Assembly (NCBI GenBank): GCA_004963905.1
Contig: SUGL01000051.1
Location: forward strand, 1 to 34,116
Length of the DNA: 34,116 nt
Source: Mesorhizobium sp.
GTDB taxonomy: Bacteria; Pseudomonadota; Alphaproteobacteria; Rhizobiales; Rhizobiaceae
Reading direction: 5' to 3'
The notes under the pieces are model-generated. The model was not told the origin of the DNA and did no database searches. It saw only the letters and a list, made by a program, of their open reading frames with translations. Numbering within the stretch: the first letter of the stretch is position 1; each line of letters begins with the position of its first letter. Position numbers and translations under genes: made by a program. This document shows positions 30,428 to 34,116 of the stretch, piece by piece.

Positions 30428-33400
30428 GCCGCCGCTTTCGCTTCCGCCGGCAGGGTGAAGATGAACCTCGCTCCGTGCGGCTCGTTCTTCTCCGCCCACA
30501 ACCGACCTCCATGCGACTCGATGATCGAACGGCAGACCGCGAGCCCCATGCCCATCCCATGTTCCTTCGTCGTGAAGAACGGCTCAAAGATTCTGTCGAG
30601 AGTTTCGACGCCTGGGCCGCGATCGCTGATCTCGGTCCGTATGTCGTCTCCCATTCGGCGGACCCGGATTGCGATGACCTTATCGCCCGCAGCCGAATCC
30701 ATCGCCTCCATGCCGTTCCTGATGAGATTGATCAAAACCTGCTGAATCTGGACACGATCCAACGCTACCGACGGAAGGTCGCTTTCGACATCCACGTCCA
30801 GGCGAACGCGCCGCCGGACCGCCTCCTCGGCCATGAGGTTTCGCGCTTCTGCGATGATGCCAGGGAGCGTCGTGCTGTTCCTCGGTTCCGCCGATTGTCT
30901 GAACAGGGCGCGGATGCGGCTGACGACGTCCGCCGCCGAGTTGGCATCCCGGATGATGCGCTCAGCCGTTATCTTCGCGCGCTCGACGTTCGGGGGGGCA
31001 GCGGACAGCCAGCGATGGCATGCATGCGAGTTCGCGACAATCGCGGCCAGCGGCTGGTTCACCTCGTGCGCGATGGAAGCCGAGAGCTCAGCAAGGCTTG
31101 CCGCCTGAGCAGCCCGAGCGAGCTTGTCGGAGGCTTGCCGAAGCGCCTCCTGCGCGCGCACCTCGTCGTCAACGTCAAGGTTGACGCCGTACCACTGGAC
31201 AATCTCGCCTTCATCGTTCCGGAGCGGCTCGGCCCTGCCTTCGATCCAGCGGTACACCCCATCGTACCGCCGCTGCCGATAGCGCATCGCGAACGGTTCA
31301 CCTCTACTGAAGCTCTGCTTCAAAGCCTGGTGGACAGCGGGCCTATCGTCTGGATGGACGAGGACGCGCACGGACCGGTCCATGCGTGTCTCGCCCGGGA
31401 CGTCGAATTCCTCCTGCTGAAAGCCGTGAAATTCCGTCAGGCGCTTGTTGGCATATATCGGATCGCCGGCCGGAGTCGCGAGAAAGATCAACACCGGCAC
31501 CGTGTCGATGACCTGCTGAAGACTCCGCTCGCTCCGTCTGAGTGCTTCTTCGGCGCGCAGCCGATCGTCGATGTCGTGCGATAGGCCGTACCACTGGACG
31601 ATGCGTCCGCTCCCATCCCGAAGCGGCTCGGCACTGCCTTCCACCCAGCGATACACGCCATCCGCACGCCGCAGGCGATACTTCTTGGAGAAGCGCTCGC
31701 CAGTGACGAAGGAATTATTGAGTGCCTCCGCGAGGCCGGCTGCATCATCGGGATGGACGGCGGTCTCTATGATGGACCCCAGCCTGCTCATGCCCGGCCT
31801 GTCCGCGTCGGCTATGTCCAGGCCAAAGAAATCGATCAGGCGCCTATTGAAGAAGGTGGGTTCGCCGTCCGGATTCAACCGCCACAGGAAGCTCGGAACC
31901 ATGTTGACGAGCTGCGAGAGTTCCCGCTCCCGGTCCTGCAATGCCTGCTGCGCGCGCACCTCGTCGTCGATGTCGATGGAGGCTCCGTACCATTGCACGA
32001 CCGTTCCGTCTTCGTCACGCCGAGACTCCACCCTGCACTCCGCCCAGCGATAGGCGCCATCCTTTTCGAGCCAGCGGAACCGGATCGCGGACCCGCCTCC
32101 CGTTTCGAAGCAGTGCTTTAGCGTATGCTCCACCTTGGGAGCATCTTCGGGGTGAACCAGCTCCTTCATGAGTCTTTCGATGCTCGGGTCTTCGAGAGCT
32201 TCGAAGTCCGGGATAACGGCACGGAAATGATCCTTGTATCGTTTGTTGAAGTAGGCTGTTTCGCCGGCCGGCGTAGCACTCCAGATGCGGACCGGCAGGG
32301 CGTCGATCATCTCTTGAAGCTGCCGCTCGCTGCGCCGCAACGCCTCTTCGGCCTTCGTTTGGTCGTCTACGTCGTGACAGAGGCCGTACCACTGGACAAT
32401 GCGGCCATCGTGATCCCTCAACGGTTCGGCACGGGTAGACATCCAGTGAAAGATGCCGTCGGCGCGGCGCAATCTGTATCGCATCGCGAAGCTCTCGCCG
32501 GTGGCAAGAGAATGACGAAGCGCGTCGCCGACTGCTGCTGCGTCGTCCGGATGGATGGAGCCTTCTATCATCGCCGCGAGGCGGGTGATGCCCGGCTTGT
32601 CCATGTCTGCGACGTTCCGCCCGATAAAGTCGACCATGCGTTTGTTGAAGAAGATGGGCTCGCCGTTCGGTGCGAGCCGCCAGACGTGGCTAGGAACCAA
32701 GTCGACGAGTTGAGAGAGCTCCCCCTCCCGCTCCCGCAACGTCTCCACACTTTGGCGCAATGTGAGCAGAGCTTGTTGGTGCTGCCGGGATATGGCGGCT
32801 ACGATGAGCGCCGAAAACGCCGAGATGGCCAGAAAAAGCTGCAGCATAATCTGCTTTTGCCTCTGGGACTCGGGATCGCCGGCAAATTGGCTGACACCAC
32901 TTATCGTGAACACCGTTGTGATCAGCGCCAGGAGCGCCAAGGTGATAGCGGCGCCTTTGAACTCAAAGCGCACCGCAGCCCAAAGAAGAGGTGGCATGAC
33001 GATGTAGGCGAAGGGCAGGTAGCCGCTCAATGAGAGGGCGGCGACACCAAGGAAGATGAGCCCCACCACGGAAGCTTCGATCCATCGCGCGGCCAGGAGT
33101 TGGACCTCGCCGCGCCAGTTCTGAAATACGACGAGCACGAGTGGCGCCACGATCAAGATACCAGTGGCATCTCCGATCCAAAAGAGAGGCCAGGCCGCGG
33201 CGAAGGTTTGGGACTGTACGCCAAACCAAGCAAGAGTCGCACTTCCCACCGTCGCGCCTATGACTGGTGCAACTCCAGCCCCCAGCACGACGAATGCGAG
33301 AACTTCCGGCAAGGTTTCCAGCCCGACTGGCCGCCTCAAGATTCGGGTCACGAGCCATGCGCCCGTCGCCGCCTCGGAAGCGTTCCCCAAATAGATCAGC

Positions 33401-33747
33401 AAGGCCGCAGGCAGCGGGCTGTTGAACCATAAGAAGTTGCTGAACAGTTCAGCGAGACAGCCCGCCAACACCCACCACGGCCAGCTTTGCCTGGAACCGA
33501 GGATAAGCGTAGCCATGAAAAGCCCGCTCGGAGGCCAAATGGAAATGCCGGTTCCAGGTACTATTGCCAGCACCTGAGCGAACCCGCAGCCCATGACATA
33601 AGCCACAAAAAAAATCGCCAGATGCAAGAAATGGGGGCGGTTCAACCAGACGCGCGTCAAGGGATTCTCCTCCCGGACAAAGAAGGCCTGGGGACTGTCA
33701 GCGCTTGGTGTAGCACCTTTCCGTGATATCTGGGCTGGCGAACTCAC
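30424..33747 (-). CDS. MASE1 / four-PAS sensor histidine kinase
   Basis: 1107 residues. Order: MASE1 integral membrane sensor (about 35-320, eight or so helices), four PAS-PAC units (starting near 345, 475, 610 and 745; each ends with a VQWYG signature), HisKA with SIAHEVNQPLA (H near 890), and HATPase_c (N box LINLIRNGMEAMDS, G1 DRGPGV, G2 HGMGMGLAVCR). PAS 1 and 3 resemble each other, as do 2 and 4, so two units seem to have been copied as a pair. Like FixL/StyS-type kinases that pair with FixJ-type regulators. GTG start without a clear ribosome site; ATGA overlap with RR1. Confidence 0.93.
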   Translation of the reverse strand: MSSPAQISRKGATPSADSPQAFFVREENPLTRVWLNRPHFLHLAIFFVAYVMGCGFAQVLAIVPGTGISIWPPSGLFMATLILGSRQSWPWWVLAGCLAELFSNFLWFNSPLPAALLIYLGNASEAATGAWLVTRILRRPVGLETLPEVLAFVVLGAGVAPVIGATVGSATLAWFGVQSQTFAAAWPLFWIGDATGILIVAPLVLVVFQNWRGEVQLLAARWIEASVVGLIFLGVAALSLSGYLPFAYIVMPPLLWAAVRFEFKGAAITLALLALITTVFTISGVSQFAGDPESQRQKQIMLQLFLAISAFSALIVAAISRQHQQALLTLRQSVETLREREGELSQLVDLVPSHVWRLAPNGEPIFFNKRMVDFIGRNVADMDKPGITRLAAMIEGSIHPDDAAAVGDALRHSLATGESFAMRYRLRRADGIFHWMSTRAEPLRDHDGRIVQWYGLCHDVDDQTKAEEALRRSERQLQEMIDALPVRIWSATPAGETAYFNKRYKDHFRAVIPDFEALEDPSIERLMKELVHPEDAPKVEHTLKHCFETGGGSAIRFRWLEKDGAYRWAECRVESRRDEDGTVVQWYGASIDIDDEVRAQQALQDRERELSQLVNMVPSFLWRLNPDGEPTFFNRRLIDFFGLDIADADRPGMSRLGSIIETAVHPDDAAGLAEALNNSFVTGERFSKKYRLRRADGVYRWVEGSAEPLRDGSGRIVQWYGLSHDIDDRLRAEEALRRSERSLQQVIDTVPVLIFLATPAGDPIYANKRLTEFHGFQQEEFDVPGETRMDRSVRVLVHPDDRPAVHQALKQSFSRGEPFAMRYRQRRYDGVYRWIEGRAEPLRNDEGEIVQWYGVNLDVDDEVRAQEALRQASDKLARAAQAASLAELSASIAHEVNQPLAAIVANSHACHRWLSAAPPNVERAKITAERIIRDANSAADVVSRIRALFRQSAEPRNSTTLPGIIAEARNLMAEEAVRRRVRLDVDVESDLPSVALDRVQIQQVLINLIRNGMEAMDSAAGDKVIAIRVRRMGDDIRTEISDRGPGVETLDRIFEPFFTTKEHGMGMGLAVCRSIIESHGGRLWAEKNEPHGARFIFTLPAEAKAAA

Positions 33748-34116
33748 ACGCCCACTCTAGTCCAGAGGTGGCTCAGCCACATCTAATGGAAATCCATGAG
33801 CTATTGACGAACTCAGGAGCGGCGTGCCTAGCGTGAAGTTGGGTATTGCGCCGGAGCGGGAAATAGCCTCCTCGCATGCGGACCGCCCGCTCCGACATCT
33901 GGTCGCCGATCACGTACGACCGGCAACGCCAGGCATTCCTACGGCGGAGGCCCAGGAAGGCCACACGGCCTGGGTTCACGGCATGCCTGCTTTAGGAAAG
34001 TGACAATTTGGTCTTTGGTCTGATCATGGGCGCATTGCGGAATGGCAGCCTTGGGATCGAAGAACGAACCCGCTGCGCGGGATGGGCGCGTGGGGTGAGG
34101 TAGAGATCACGAGCCG
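33748..34116. other. Upstream region of the kinase operon
   Basis: No gene supported. Contains the palindrome at 33768-33780 and a minus-strand frame (33773-33979) without family or ribosome site. The operon promoter should lie here; no confident -35/-10 was found. Confidence 0.4.
33768..33780. promoter_or_regulatory. Palindrome just upstream of the kinase start
   Basis: GTGGCT-C-AGCCAC, a perfect 6-1-6 palindrome 21-33 bases before the GTG. A possible operator for feedback by its own regulators, or a leader hairpin. Confidence 0.4.

Noticed and set aside
33773..33979. A 68-residue minus-strand frame upstream of the kinase
   Set aside because: No ribosome site, arginine-rich shadow-like composition, and it covers the probable promoter region.
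1..34116. CRISPR array, insertion-sequence transposase, rRNA or tRNA genes
   Set aside because: No regularly spaced direct repeats, transposase motifs or RNA gene patterns were found by eye on either strand.

Overview
The window looks like chromosomal or megaplasmid DNA of a rhizobial alphaproteobacterium. Mesorhizobium or a close relative is the best guess, because of the GC-rich codon use, a DUF680-type gene (a family known almost only from Mesorhizobium), two DUF982 genes, DUF1488 and DUF6894 genes, and FixJ-like response regulators. No rRNA, tRNA or CRISPR array was recognised. Bases 1-214 hold nothing recognisable.

Region 1 (215-4927): a minus-strand run of three short-chain dehydrogenases, an SRPBCC-fold protein and a frameshifted NAD(P)-binding oxidoreductase faces a plus-strand LysR regulator. 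The gap between them carries inverted repeats, one of which covers the lysR start codon. This is probably a LysR-controlled redox/catabolic operon.

Region 2 (5161-16545): about 11 kb of very small genes lies between two same-strand copies of a standalone tyrosine recombinase. The left copy is broken by a 91-nt deletion and the right copy is intact. Inside are an rpsU paralogue, a cold-shock gene, two DUF982 genes, a shortened DUF6894 gene, DUF1488, a three-gene operon (basic peptide, zinc ribbon, NYN/LOTUS protein), a tightly overlapping run of seven tiny minus-strand genes, and several decayed genes (ATP-dependent DNA ligase, CsbD, a receiver domain, a 72-residue rhizobial family). It reads as an accessory island that is partly decaying.

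Region 3 (16942-21083): a DUF680 gene with a frameshift just before its end and a strong terminator, an orphan cytochrome b without Rieske or cytochrome c1 genes beside it, and a minus-strand operon of a soluble histidine kinase, a GNAT acetyltransferase and a DUF1810 protein.

Region 4 (21450-28666): a plus-strand series of exported alpha/beta hydrolase, NAD(P)-binding protein, Tat-exported chloroperoxidase-like hydrolase, exported cupin, CBS-domain protein, glutathione S-transferase, HlyD-type adaptor and EmrB-type exporter. This suggests detoxification and export of small organic molecules. Three intercistronic gaps carry strong hairpins without U-tracts.

Region 5 (28663-33747): a convergent minus-strand operon encodes a 1107-residue MASE1/four-PAS histidine kinase and three response regulators (two FixJ-type, one receiver-only), with start/stop overlaps between the first three genes. 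It may control region 4, but this is inferred from position only.

Several unrelated genes are broken by one-base changes in short homopolymers. This is either real decay or residual sequencing error, and affected genes are marked.
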